A stretch of 48,359 nt of DNA from Winogradskyella sp. (GTDB lineage Bacteria > Bacteroidota > Bacteroidia > Flavobacteriales > Flavobacteriaceae), in contig NZ_JANQOM010000009.1 in NCBI RefSeq assembly GCF_028289625.1, positions 1 through 48,359 on the forward strand, written 5' to 3'. Within the stretch, counting starts at the first letter, position 1, and the number at the start of each line of letters is the position of its first letter. The translations under genes and the position numbers were made by a program. The notes under the pieces are model-generated. The model worked only from the letters and a program-made list of their open reading frames with translations. It ran no database searches and was not told where the DNA came from. This document shows positions 6,798 through 13,695 of this stretch, piece after piece.

Positions 6798-7161
6798 TGT
6801 GTGTTTCCCAACACGCGGTATGTTAAGCTACCGAATCATTTCCAATCGGGTAACTTTAATACTGCAATACGCTCCGCAAGGTTGGATGACCTATACGTAA
6901 CCTATTACTACAACTTTTCCTGTTGGTGTCTCCACCTCAAGCCTAATTACTATCGGCTATAAGTTCTTATCTGCTTTAGCGGTTGCCCCATGCTAATAAT
7001 AACTTACGTCAGTCGCTTGCTTACTTGTACTGCTCTCGCGAGAAAACAGTCTCCACTTGCAGTGCCTGCTAGTAGATTTATCCTTGTTACCAAGTTTATC
7101 TAAGGACGATAAGCCGCCCCATCACACCTTAACCGAAATTAAAGGGTAATGTTTTTTTTCG

Positions 7162-7190
7162 TTATGAAATCCAGAAATTGGATTTCATAA
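7162..7190. ncRNA. Perfect 11-bp hairpin
   Basis: TTATGAAATCC (7162-7172) pairs with GGATTTCATAA (7180-7190). Neither strand has a T-run directly after the stem, so it does not look like a normal terminator. It separates the compact tRNA-like element from the large structured RNA. Confidence 0.55.
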
Positions 7191-7254
7191 TATTTCAATG
7201 ATCGTCATTTGAAACAATCAACCTAGGTCCTGAATGTTTAAATGTTTTTACTTC

Positions 7255-7324
7255 AATGTTTATCAAGATTCGAACTTGATCTAAGTGGATTTACCTCTCG
7301 TGCGAGCCATTACACTATAAACAT
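7255..7324 (-). ncRNA. Compact tRNA-like element without a proper anticodon stem
   Basis: Minus strand: acceptor ATGTTTA (7324-7318), D-arm GTG/CAC with a TAATGG loop as in Gln-type tRNAs, T-arm TCAAG-TTCGAAT-CTTGA and acceptor TAAACAT (7262-7256) in normal order. The acceptor pairs perfectly over 7 bp. Only 20 nt lie between D-stem and T-stem (23 is usual) and they form no 5-bp anticodon stem. No CCA is encoded. A 7-bp hairpin AACAGAG/CTCTGTT (7360-7332) lies between it and the TPR stop codon. Confidence 0.6.
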
Positions 7325-7380
7325 CTCAGTAAACAGAGGCAAACTAGGTCTGTCTCTGTTATGGTTCTCCTTTCTTTTTA

Positions 7381-7965
7381 TTACAATAAATTATTCAACC
7401 TATTCTGCAACCAACTTTTTTGTTGCTTTTCAGTTACTTTCTTAGCTTCATTTTCGGCAACTTTGGTTTCATTTGCTTTAGCTTGTCGCTTTTTTTTAAG
7501 TCTAGAAAGCATGGCGTCAACAAAACTGATAAAGTCATCATTTAAAGCTAATTGCTTTGCTTCTTTAAGGGTCTTTTCTGCTTCTTCGTACTTAGCCAAA
7601 CTTTCGTACAATTGTCCTTGCGTCAAGGCGATACCTGCCTTTCCAACACCCTTCAATGTTTTAGCAAAATCGATTAATTTCTGAGCTTCTTCATAATCTT
7701 CATTATTGATCAACAGTCTAATATATTCTGGGTAGAGGTCTGGTGACTCTATATTGCTGGCTAAAGCACGCTCAAAATAAACTTTAGCAGCTTCGTAATC
7801 TCCTAATTGTTCATAGTGCACTTTTGCCATTAAATGCAAAGCCTTTACATTCTCTGGGTCGTAAGCCAATGCATAATTTAGGGCTTCAACCGCTTTTTCC
7901 AATTCCCACGGATAAGCTTCAATAGCTCTAAACAAATGGGTGTTATACAAATTATTTTCCATCAT
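7381..7965 (-). CDS. Tetratricopeptide repeat protein upstream of the tRNA-like array
   Basis: The start is taken at one of two adjacent ATG codons (7965 or 7962), giving about 194 residues that begin (M)MENNLYNTHLFRAIEAYPW. The longer frame would use a TTG at 8001. TPR-type helices run through the protein: AVEALNYALAYDPENVKALHLMAKVHYEQLGDYEAA and later AKYEEAEKTLKEAKQLAL. The C-terminus is highly charged (KKKRQAKANETK...). TPR proteins act as protein-binding scaffolds. No signal peptide is seen, so it is probably cytoplasmic. It lies on the same strand as the array and the slipin gene, consistent with one functional unit; the partner is unknown. Confidence 0.8.
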   Translation of the reverse strand: MMENNLYNTHLFRAIEAYPWELEKAVEALNYALAYDPENVKALHLMAKVHYEQLGDYEAAKVYFERALASNIESPDLYPEYIRLLINNEDYEEAQKLIDFAKTLKGVGKAGIALTQGQLYESLAKYEEAEKTLKEAKQLALNDDFISFVDAMLSRLKKKRQAKANETKVAENEAKKVTEKQQKSWLQNRLNNLL

Positions 7966-8106
7966 ATCCTTTATTGTGCCGTTAACATAAATGCACGACA
8001 AGTTAGTACTGTTTTAAAGGCACCATATTCTTATGAATGCTCTTAAAACTGCTCAGATTTATTAAACACTGATGTTTAGAAATTTAAAATCCGAAACAGT
8101 TGGTTT

Positions 8107-8172
8107 GCTTCGGATTCTTATTTGGAAAGTAATTCTACAAATAATACCGAAGCCTCATCAATGACCCGAGGC
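8107..8172 (-). ncRNA. Two adjacent hairpins in the probable leader of the TPR gene
   Basis: Hairpin one: GCTTCGG (8107-8113) pairs with CCGAAGC (8147-8153), with an inner 7-bp stem TTATTTG/CAAATAA and a 13-nt loop. Hairpin two: GCCTC/GAGGC (8152-8172). They lie about 140-210 nt upstream of the TPR start on the same strand. Neither is followed by a T-run. They may be a leader structure or a separate small RNA. Confidence 0.5.
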
Positions 8173-8268
8173 CATCATTTAAATTCTGAAATGCTACTTT
8201 ATACGTTAGCATAGCTTCTTTGTTTTTATTAATATTTAATTGCGAATCGTATTGTTAATTCTGCGATG

Positions 8269-8276
8269 CAAAGATG
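8269..8276 (-). promoter_or_regulatory. Candidate -7 element for the TPR/tRNA-like unit
   Basis: Minus strand CATCTTTG, one base from the Bacteroidetes TAnnTTTG, with a TTTG about 20 bases upstream. It would give a leader of about 300 nt containing the two hairpins. Confidence 0.4.
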
Positions 8277-8548
8277 ACAACTATTTTTAAATAAACAAAT
8301 ATTTTTTTGATTTATTTATTTGATTATTAAGTGTTTACGATTTTTTTAGACAAGGGAATTCCTGTCCGCTTTTGGCAGATTTTTGAAGGTTTACACAAGC
8401 GTCTGTTTTTCAAATGCTTAATCTTCAAAGGCTATTGTTTTATATTTTAAAATCTTGTTTCAAATTATTTGTGATTTTTTTTACTTCATATTTTATTTTT
8501 TGGATAAAACTTTCAAATTCGCAGTCTAAAAACTGATTATGAAATAAA

Positions 8549-8576
8549 AAAAGCGTCCAAATTAGTGGACGCTTTT
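8549..8576. terminator. Terminator hairpin downstream of the small basic ORF
   Basis: AAAAGCGTCCA pairs with TGGACGCTTTT around a 6-nt loop. On the minus strand the stem is followed by further T, so it can serve the ORF at 8619-8732. Confidence 0.75.
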
Positions 8577-8618
8577 GAATCTATTTATGGTTTGTAATTA
8601 CTTTATCTTCGAAACCTT

Positions 8619-8732
8619 TTACAAATAGATACATAGCGTCCTTCTTCGTTGAAATAATTCAATACTATTTCCTCGATAATCCCACTGACGCATCAGTGAT
8701 TTTGTTGCTCTATGTACTATTATTGTTCTCAT
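8619..8732 (-). CDS. Small basic protein, 37 residues
   Basis: An ATG at 8732 opens a 37-codon frame (MRTIIVHRATKSLMRQWDYR...) ending in TAA. It is rich in Arg and Trp/Tyr, with QRRR near the end, and has no membrane segment. Evidence that it is real: the terminator at 8549-8576 sits 43 bases downstream in the right orientation, and no other gene uses it. I do not recognise the family. It could be a nucleic-acid-binding peptide, but that is only suggested by its charge. Confidence 0.5.
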   Translation of the reverse strand: MRTIIVHRATKSLMRQWDYRGNSIELFQRRRTLCIYL

Positions 8733-8869
8733 TTGCAATGCAAATATGCTATAATGTTTATATAAATTCCAAATTTTACATGGGTTGAAATGCAAAACTA
8801 CTTCAAATTAGATTAAATCTGAATAGGCTACTGTTGCTACCATTAACTGTATTTTAAGGTTTTAGTCCT

Positions 8870-8877
8870 TACTTTTG
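8870..8877 (+). promoter_or_regulatory. Ferritin promoter -7 element
   Basis: TACTTTTG matches TAnnTTTG and lies 17 bases upstream of the ferritin ATG. Confidence 0.65.
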
Positions 8878-8894
8878 TAAAAAAATTAAAAATT

Positions 8895-9413
8895 ATGTTA
8901 TCACAAACAATAGAAGCCGCACTAAATAAGCAAATAAGAATAGAAGCCGAATCGTCACAAGTTTACTTGGCGATGGCTGTTTGGGCAGAAGTAAAAGGTC
9001 TAGAAGGTATTTCTAACTTTATGTACGATCAATCTGATGAAGAAAGGGAACATATGCTTAAACTGGTGAAATTTGTTAATGAACGTGGAGGCCATGCGCA
9101 CATCTCAGAATTAAATGCACCAAATGTCACTTTCAATTCATTTCAAGAAATGTTCGAAAAACTATTGAAGCACGAAATTTTTGTTTCTGAAAGTATTAAT
9201 GAATTGGTCCACATTTCGTTACAAGAAAAAGACTATGCCACACACAATTTCTTACAGTGGTATGTTGCCGAGCAAATAGAAGAAGAAGCCACTGCTAGAA
9301 CCATTTTAGATAAAGTAAATATGATAGGTGACGATAAAGGTGGACTTTATTTATTTGATCGTGACATTCAGCAGTTAGCCGTAGTTTCAGCAGCTGATAC
9401 ACCTACTGAATAG
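8895..9413 (+). CDS. ftnA: Ferritin
   Basis: 172 residues, normal ferritin length. Ferroxidase-centre residues are visible: E17 in RIEAESS, the ExxH pair in DEEREHMLKL, and the later QIEEEATAR segment. The ExxYLAMAxW text of helix A is typical of bacterial non-haem ferritins. It oxidises Fe(II) and stores Fe(III) in a 24-mer cytoplasmic cage. It has its own promoter (8870-8877) and terminator (9444-9480), so it is monocistronic. It fits with the Feo iron uptake genes elsewhere in the window. The symbol is by family resemblance. Confidence 0.93.
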   Translation: MLSQTIEAALNKQIRIEAESSQVYLAMAVWAEVKGLEGISNFMYDQSDEEREHMLKLVKFVNERGGHAHISELNAPNVTFNSFQEMFEKLLKHEIFVSESINELVHISLQEKDYATHNFLQWYVAEQIEEEATARTILDKVNMIGDDKGGLYLFDRDIQQLAVVSAADTPTE

Positions 9414-9443
9414 TATTAGAGAATTAAGTAAATGTATTGATTT

Positions 9444-9480
9444 AACTGGTGTTGGGATTAAAACTAATACCAGTTTTTTT
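9444..9480 (+). terminator. Ferritin terminator
   Basis: AACTGGT pairs with ACCAGTT, directly followed by a T-run, 30 bases after the ferritin stop. Confidence 0.8.
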
Positions 9481-9549
9481 GTTCCTTAAATGTTAAATTT
9501 TATTTAGAATAAATAAGAATAGTTATTTTTGAGCCCTTGTTTGTAATCA

Positions 9550-9723
9550 ATGGGTAAAAAAAAAGACAAAAAGCTTAAGAAAGAACGCATTAAAGTTCTT
9601 CAAGCATCAGGTATTGATAGCTTGGGCAAGGTTAAGTCTAAATGCTGTAAGAAATATAAAAAAGCAGAACATAAGCGTTGCAGTAAATGTCCATGTTTTG
9701 ATTTGCTAAAGAAAGTAGCATAA
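9550..9723 (+). CDS. Small Lys- and Cys-rich protein, 57 residues
   Basis: An ATG at 9550 begins a frame ending in TAA at 9723. The N-terminal half is strongly basic (GKKKDKKLKKERIK). The C-terminal half has five Cys in KCCKKYKKAEHKRCSKCPCF, spaced like a small zinc-binding or redox site. No signal peptide. It is too short for a usual gene-finder cut-off but has a clear amino-acid pattern and good codon use. Metal or nucleic-acid binding is possible; function is unknown. It lies between ferritin and the secreted zincin, in the same direction. Confidence 0.6.
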   Translation: MGKKKDKKLKKERIKVLQASGIDSLGKVKSKCCKKYKKAEHKRCSKCPCFDLLKKVA

Positions 9724-9859
9724 TTCATATACATCATGTTGCTAAACGTACACTTTCCTAGAGTAATTAAGACAATTGTTCGTTTTCTAGATAATTTGTA
9801 ACTTCACATGACTAATTCCAGAAAATACATATTATTAATTCTCTTAAAAACTATCTAAA

Positions 9860-11191
9860 ATGGAAAAGAATTACACATTTAATCCTAATCTTTATAAAAC
9901 ATTAATATTCTCAGCTTTATTTCTTTTTGGCTCGTTTTCAGGGATTGGTCAAGGGCACCAGCATCCACATAATAATATAATTGATATAGATTGGGATAAT
10001 GAAATATACTACCCAAATCCTTATGCTGAACGCTCATCGGTTACAGCTCCTTACAATCTCCAACAGCGCATCTCATCAGGAAACGCCTGCGCTTCCTTTA
10101 TTGTTGATTATAACAATTTTACACCTCAAGCTGAAGCCGCTTTTCAATTCGCTGTAGATATATGGGCAAACTTAATTGCTTCATCGGTTCCTATCCGAGT
10201 GTCAGCAACCTTTGCTCCTCTGGGCACAGGTGTATTAGGTAGTGCTGGTCCGGCGGGATTTACTGCAGTTACAGGTACTGGTTTTCCATCGAACACCGCC
10301 TTTCCTTTCGCCTTGGCAGAAAGTATTACAGGAACAGAAATAATGAATGGCCCAAATCCTTCAACCGACATTACGGCAACATTCAATACTAATGCGAACT
10401 TCTATTTTGGCTTAGACGCAAATCCTCCTATCAACCAAATAGATTTCGTGTCGGTTGTATTGCACGAACTATGTCATGGTCTTGGTTTTTTGGGATTCGG
10501 AAGAATTCCGACCGACGCCACTGGCAATCCCGACCCAAATCCTCCAGTGAATGGTCTTTTGCGAAATAATGGTTTTCTTAGTCCTTGGGATACGTTTATT
10601 GAAAATGGAGCACAGACTGCCATAACAACCTTTGCTGACCCTTCTTCAGCATTGCTTTCAGAGTTTACTAGCAATGATTTATTTAGTAATGGGCCAATGT
10701 CCATTTCACAAAATGGTGGTATTAAACCTACTATGTATGCTCCTAGTCCATTTCAAGTTGGCTCTAGTTATAGCCATTGGGATGAAGCTACGTATCCAGC
10801 AGGTAATCCGAATTCATTAATGTCGCCTTTTGTATCGTTTGGTGAAGGAATACATGACCCTGGTTTAATGACACTTGGCTTTATGGAAGATATGGGATGG
10901 ACGCTTTGCCAACCACTTTCTACAGAAGAGTTTGCACTGAGTAACGTTAGAATTAGTCCAAACCCTTTTACATCAGATTTAGAAATCCGTTTGGCAGATG
11001 GCTTAACTGACACATTCAAAATAGAATTATTCGATGTAGAAGGTCGCAAAGTTTTCACGCATTCTAAAGCGGCTAACAATGGTGTAGTTCGTATTACTGA
11101 TTTAGACCAATTGGGCAATGCCATATATTTTATGACCATTACTAATGAAAATACAAGCGACAGTATTACCAAAAAGCTTATAAAAATTTAA
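9860..11191 (+). CDS. Secreted zinc metalloprotease-like protein with T9SS sorting domain
   Basis: 443 residues. The N-terminus has a basic start and a hydrophobic signal segment (TLIFSALFLFGSFSGIGQG). Near residue 203, HELCHGLGFLGF is an extended zincin site (HExxHxxGxxG). The C-terminal 80 residues begin SNVRISPNPFTSDLEI and end with ITKKLIKI, a type A sorting domain of the type IX secretion system, so the protein should be exported across the outer membrane and attached or released. Likely an extracellular peptidase; substrate unknown. A strong terminator follows. Confidence 0.85.
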   Translation: MEKNYTFNPNLYKTLIFSALFLFGSFSGIGQGHQHPHNNIIDIDWDNEIYYPNPYAERSSVTAPYNLQQRISSGNACASFIVDYNNFTPQAEAAFQFAVDIWANLIASSVPIRVSATFAPLGTGVLGSAGPAGFTAVTGTGFPSNTAFPFALAESITGTEIMNGPNPSTDITATFNTNANFYFGLDANPPINQIDFVSVVLHELCHGLGFLGFGRIPTDATGNPDPNPPVNGLLRNNGFLSPWDTFIENGAQTAITTFADPSSALLSEFTSNDLFSNGPMSISQNGGIKPTMYAPSPFQVGSSYSHWDEATYPAGNPNSLMSPFVSFGEGIHDPGLMTLGFMEDMGWTLCQPLSTEEFALSNVRISPNPFTSDLEIRLADGLTDTFKIELFDVEGRKVFTHSKAANNGVVRITDLDQLGNAIYFMTITNENTSDSITKKLIKI

Positions 11192-11218
11192 GTATTCGTC
11201 TTTCCTTATAATTTCTGA

Positions 11219-11254
11219 AAGAACTCAGAAATAAATTAAACTGAGTTCTTTTTT
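11219..11254 (+). terminator. Terminator of the zincin gene, with a repeated 3' arm
   Basis: AAGAACTCAG pairs with CTGAGTTCTT followed by a T-run. The 3' arm plus T-run (AACTGAGTTCTTTTT) is repeated at 11262-11276, just before the AraC gene. Confidence 0.8.
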
Positions 11255-11289
11255 ATTAAGGAACTGAGTTCTTTTTCGACTTAGTTGAC

Positions 11290-12132
11290 ATGACTTACAA
11301 GTTTGAAGAATTTACAACCGATGCCATTTTCAAAATAGAAAATGAAACCCTTTTAGAGCAATTTACCCAACCCAAACAAACGGAATTATACACCTTTATT
11401 TGGACAAAAAACCAATCTGCTGAAGTAATCATAGATAGCATTCCTGTTATTGTAGAACCTAATAGTATCTTGGCACTTACTCCTATTCAGTATTTACAGG
11501 TTACTCAACCTAGCGAGGTTGTGATTTATCAATTTAACCGTGAGTTTTACTGTATTAAAGACCACGATCATGAGGTCAGTTGTGTAGGCATACTTTTCTT
11601 TGGAAATTCTAACATTCCCATTATTCATTTAGATGAAACGGAACAGCAGAAATTTGAGCTACTGCATGAGGTTTTTATTGACGAACTACAAACTAAAGAT
11701 ACCATCCAAGCAGAAATGTTACGCATGCTTATGGCGCGTTTCATTATTAAGAGTACACGTTTGTTAAAAGCCAAAGACGGTCTCACGGAAACAGCCAAAA
11801 GCAGTAAAGTAGATTTACTGCGTTCATTTAACTTTTTGGTAGAGCAGCATTTTAAAACTGAGCATAGCGTTGCTTTTTATGCCGAACAATTATTTAAATC
11901 GCCAAAAACACTGTCTAATAATTTTGCCAAATTGAATAGAAGTCCGCTTCAAATTATTCATGAGCGTATCGTCTTAGAAGCAAAACGTCTTCTTACATAT
12001 ACCGATAAAACTGCTAAAGAGATTGCTTACGAAGTCGGTTTTGACGATGCATCACACCTCAGTCGGCTTTTTAAAAAACATACTTCTCAATCACCTTCCG
12101 ACTTTAAAAAACAACTAAACCCTGTGGTTTAG
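11290..12132 (+). CDS. AraC family transcriptional regulator
   Basis: 280 residues. The N-terminal part is a cupin-like sensing domain without a recognisable ligand site. The C-terminal 100 residues are a tandem helix-turn-helix AraC domain: FYAEQLFKSPKTLSNNFAK is the first HTH and AKEIAYEVGFDDASHLSRLFKKHTSQSPSDFKK the signature second HTH. It is followed at once by the first copy of a 20-bp motif that is repeated upstream of the AhpD-like gene at the same distance from a promoter, so it probably controls 12222-12377 and 12511-13059. The inducer is unknown. Confidence 0.9.
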   Translation: MTYKFEEFTTDAIFKIENETLLEQFTQPKQTELYTFIWTKNQSAEVIIDSIPVIVEPNSILALTPIQYLQVTQPSEVVIYQFNREFYCIKDHDHEVSCVGILFFGNSNIPIIHLDETEQQKFELLHEVFIDELQTKDTIQAEMLRMLMARFIIKSTRLLKAKDGLTETAKSSKVDLLRSFNFLVEQHFKTEHSVAFYAEQLFKSPKTLSNNFAKLNRSPLQIIHERIVLEAKRLLTYTDKTAKEIAYEVGFDDASHLSRLFKKHTSQSPSDFKKQLNPVV

Positions 12133-12154
12133 GAAAAATTGACAAGCCAAAGGG
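12133..12154 (+). promoter_or_regulatory. Putative AraC operator, copy 1
   Basis: TGACAAGCCAAAGGG preceded by an A-run. It starts directly after the AraC stop codon. The next -7-like element, CATCTTTG (12189-12196), begins 35 bases after the motif's last base. Confidence 0.6.
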
Positions 12155-12221
12155 CAAATCTTTCATTTTACAATACACACTTCTCACCCATCTTTGCACT
12201 GTAATATTAAAAAATGAAAAG

Positions 12222-12377
12222 ATGGAAATAAAAAACAAATCTATATTCAATCTTATAGAAATATTTAGAAAAAGTCCAAAGCGGATAATGAGCACTATAA
12301 TTCCCAAAACACATTGCGAACGTAAGTACATTCACGACTACTATTGTGATGCTGAGAAACCTCATGTGAGCCAATAG
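12222..12377 (+). CDS. Small protein, 51 residues, AraC-linked
   Basis: An ATG at 12222 opens a frame of 51 codons to TAG at 12377. The text is basic with His, Cys and Tyr residues in the second half (KTHCERKYIHDYYCDAEKPH), which could bind a metal. No signal peptide or membrane segment. It has its own putative operator and promoter upstream, arranged exactly as for the AhpD-like gene. The family is not recognised. Confidence 0.5.
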   Translation: MEIKNKSIFNLIEIFRKSPKRIMSTIIPKTHCERKYIHDYYCDAEKPHVSQ

Positions 12378-12400
12378 GGAAAAAATGACAAGCCAAAGGG
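12378..12400 (+). promoter_or_regulatory. Putative AraC operator, copy 2
   Basis: TGACAAGCCAAAGGG preceded by an A-run, identical in its core to copy 1. The -7-like element CAACTTTG (12435-12442) begins 35 bases after the motif's last base, the same distance as in copy 1. Confidence 0.6.
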
Positions 12401-12510
12401 AATAATAATCATTTCAGGAGAACCATATCGGTCGCAACTTTGTACCAACAAAAAAATCAAACCGAATTTCAAAATTCGACATCAAACAAATATTTTAAAA
12501 ACTAGAAATT

Positions 12511-13059
12511 ATGAACACATTTAATGTACCAACAAGAGAAGACGTAAGCACTAACAATCAGGCGATTTTTGATAACCTCAACAAAGCCCTTGGTTTTGTG
12601 CCAAATTTATATGCCACTTATGCACATAGTGATACGGCCTTAGAAAACTATCTAAACTTTGCCAATGCAAAAACATCATTATCTGCTAAAGAGAAAGAGG
12701 TAGTTAACCTTGCTGTTAGTGAAGTTAACGAATGTATCTATTGTCTATCTGCACACACTGCCATTGGAAAAATGAACGGTTTTACCGATGAACAAATCCT
12801 AGAATTAAGAGCTGGTTACTCTTCTGTAAACAACAAGCTAGATGCTTTGGCACGATTAGCTAAAAATGTAACGGTGAATAGAGGTCGAACAGATGAAACC
12901 GTTTTAGAAAATTTCTTTAACGCTGGTTACACAAAAGCCAATTTAATTGATACTATTTCATTAGTTGGTGACAAAACTATCTCTAACTATATCCATAGTA
13001 CAACACAAGTTCCTGTGGACTTTCCTGTAGCACAACCGTTAGAAACACAGTCGGTATAA
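12511..13059 (+). CDS. Carboxymuconolactone decarboxylase family (AhpD-like) protein
   Basis: 182 residues. The motif NECIYCLSAHTAIG carries the CxxC and downstream His of the AhpD-like peroxidase-associated disulfide reductase site. Helical text before and after fits the all-alpha family. Members reduce peroxiredoxin partners or scavenge peroxides; others act on aromatic lactones, but the CxxC points to redox work. It lies behind the second copy of the AraC-linked motif, so it is probably under control of the adjacent AraC regulator. A stem-loop follows the stop. Confidence 0.87.
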   Translation: MNTFNVPTREDVSTNNQAIFDNLNKALGFVPNLYATYAHSDTALENYLNFANAKTSLSAKEKEVVNLAVSEVNECIYCLSAHTAIGKMNGFTDEQILELRAGYSSVNNKLDALARLAKNVTVNRGRTDETVLENFFNAGYTKANLIDTISLVGDKTISNYIHSTTQVPVDFPVAQPLETQSV

Positions 13060-13066
13060 AAACATA

Positions 13067-13092
13067 GAGCACGGTCTTAGGGTACCGTGCTC
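13067..13092 (+). terminator. Hairpin after the AhpD-like gene
   Basis: GAGCACGGT pairs with ACCGTGCTC over 9 bp. The T-tract after it is weak, so it may be a terminator or a 3'-end stabilising hairpin. Confidence 0.6.
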
Positions 13093-13234
13093 AAGATAGT
13101 TTTCTGAAATGAGAAAAGTTATTTAATCCCAAACAAACAATCTCGCTTACAAAACTATGTGACTTAAATCTATTAATTAGTTAACCTAATATACTAAAAA
13201 ATCAATTTATTAAACAATTTTTAAATATTTAATC

Positions 13235-13627
13235 ATGAAAAAAATCATTTCCATACTAGTTATTGCATTAAGTTTTTCAATTGCTAGTAATGCACAAGAC
13301 AGCATGAAAAAAGAGACTATGATGAAAGACTCTAAAGCAACCGTTATCTCTTTAGAACAAACTAAAGGTGAGTTTACACAAAAAACCTTAACGCTTGCAG
13401 AGGGATCTTACATCTTCGAAATCTCTAACAACAACGTTGGTCACCAAGTTGGTTTTGTATTGGCGCCAAAATCCAATCCAGACGCACACATTAAAACCGC
13501 GTACGTTACAAAAGCTGTAGACAATAATTCAAAGGAAACCTCTAATGTTACTACTTTAGAAAAAGGCGAGTATGTATACTTTTGCCCTTTGAACCCAACA
13601 CCTCAATATACTTTAATTGTTGAGTAG
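13235..13627 (+). CDS. Secreted cupredoxin-like protein
   Basis: 130 residues with a clear signal peptide (MKKIISILVIALSFSIASNAQ). The mature part is a beta-sandwich type: GSYIFEISNNNVGHQVGFVL carries the N-terminal His of a type 1 copper site, and EKGEYVYFCPLNPTPQYTLIVE the Cys loop. The normal second His/Met after Cys is not obvious (NPTPQY), so copper binding may be altered. Likely periplasmic electron transfer or copper handling. It shares a convergent terminator with ssb. Confidence 0.75.
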   Translation: MKKIISILVIALSFSIASNAQDSMKKETMMKDSKATVISLEQTKGEFTQKTLTLAEGSYIFEISNNNVGHQVGFVLAPKSNPDAHIKTAYVTKAVDNNSKETSNVTTLEKGEYVYFCPLNPTPQYTLIVE

Positions 13628-13646
13628 GCTATTTAAATTTAATAAG

Positions 13647-13676
13647 AAAAGCGCGACTTTAAAAAGCCGCGCTTTT
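13647..13676. terminator. Bidirectional terminator between cupredoxin and ssb
   Basis: AAAAGCGCG pairs with CGCGCTTTT (9 bp) around a 12-nt loop, with A/T-rich tails on both sides. Confidence 0.8.
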
Positions 13677-13695
13677 GCTTTTGTATTTATTAATA

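Larger units (their letters stand above)
5482..7360 (-). ncRNA. Slipin-linked array of tRNA-like and structured RNA elements
   Basis: About 1.9 kb without a credible protein gene, between the TPR stop and the slipin start, all tRNA-like signals on the same strand as both genes. Five T-arms with TTCGANT or TTCGAGT loops are centred near 7279, 6711, 6096, 5935 and 5847. D-arms lie near 7312, 6672, 6267, 5878 and 5804, with a weaker one near 6050. Individual elements are listed separately. Three are in permuted order, one is normal with a long insert, one is compact. Segments between them are hairpin-rich. Acceptor strands and T-stems pair almost without error while anticodon arms are often odd or missing, so selection seems to act on the acceptor/T-arm half. 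Function is unknown. Confidence 0.75.
7966..8618. other. AT-rich intergenic region with a hairpin-bearing leader
   Basis: No protein gene is supported. The part next to the TPR gene contains two adjacent strong hairpins and a candidate minus-strand promoter, listed separately. The remainder (about 8280-8545) is very AT-rich and featureless to my reading. Confidence 0.6.

Noticed and set aside
6292..7140. tmRNA or RNase P RNA
   Set aside because: No tmRNA tag frame next to an Ala-type acceptor, and no RNase P core words (such as GAGGAAAGTC) were found.
6290..7140. Group I permuted intron-exon as a firm call
   Set aside because: The layout fits, but the expected P1 helix with a G-U at the splice site and clear P/Q/R/S core words were not found by eye; kept only as a hypothesis.
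5296..7380. A simple cluster of decayed tRNA genes
   Set aside because: Random decay would not keep 7-bp acceptor pairing in permuted order in three elements.
6136..7445. Plus-strand frames at 6136-6324, 6771-6962 and 7242-7445
   Set aside because: They are antisense to tRNA-like arms and hairpins; the translated text shows no protein pattern.
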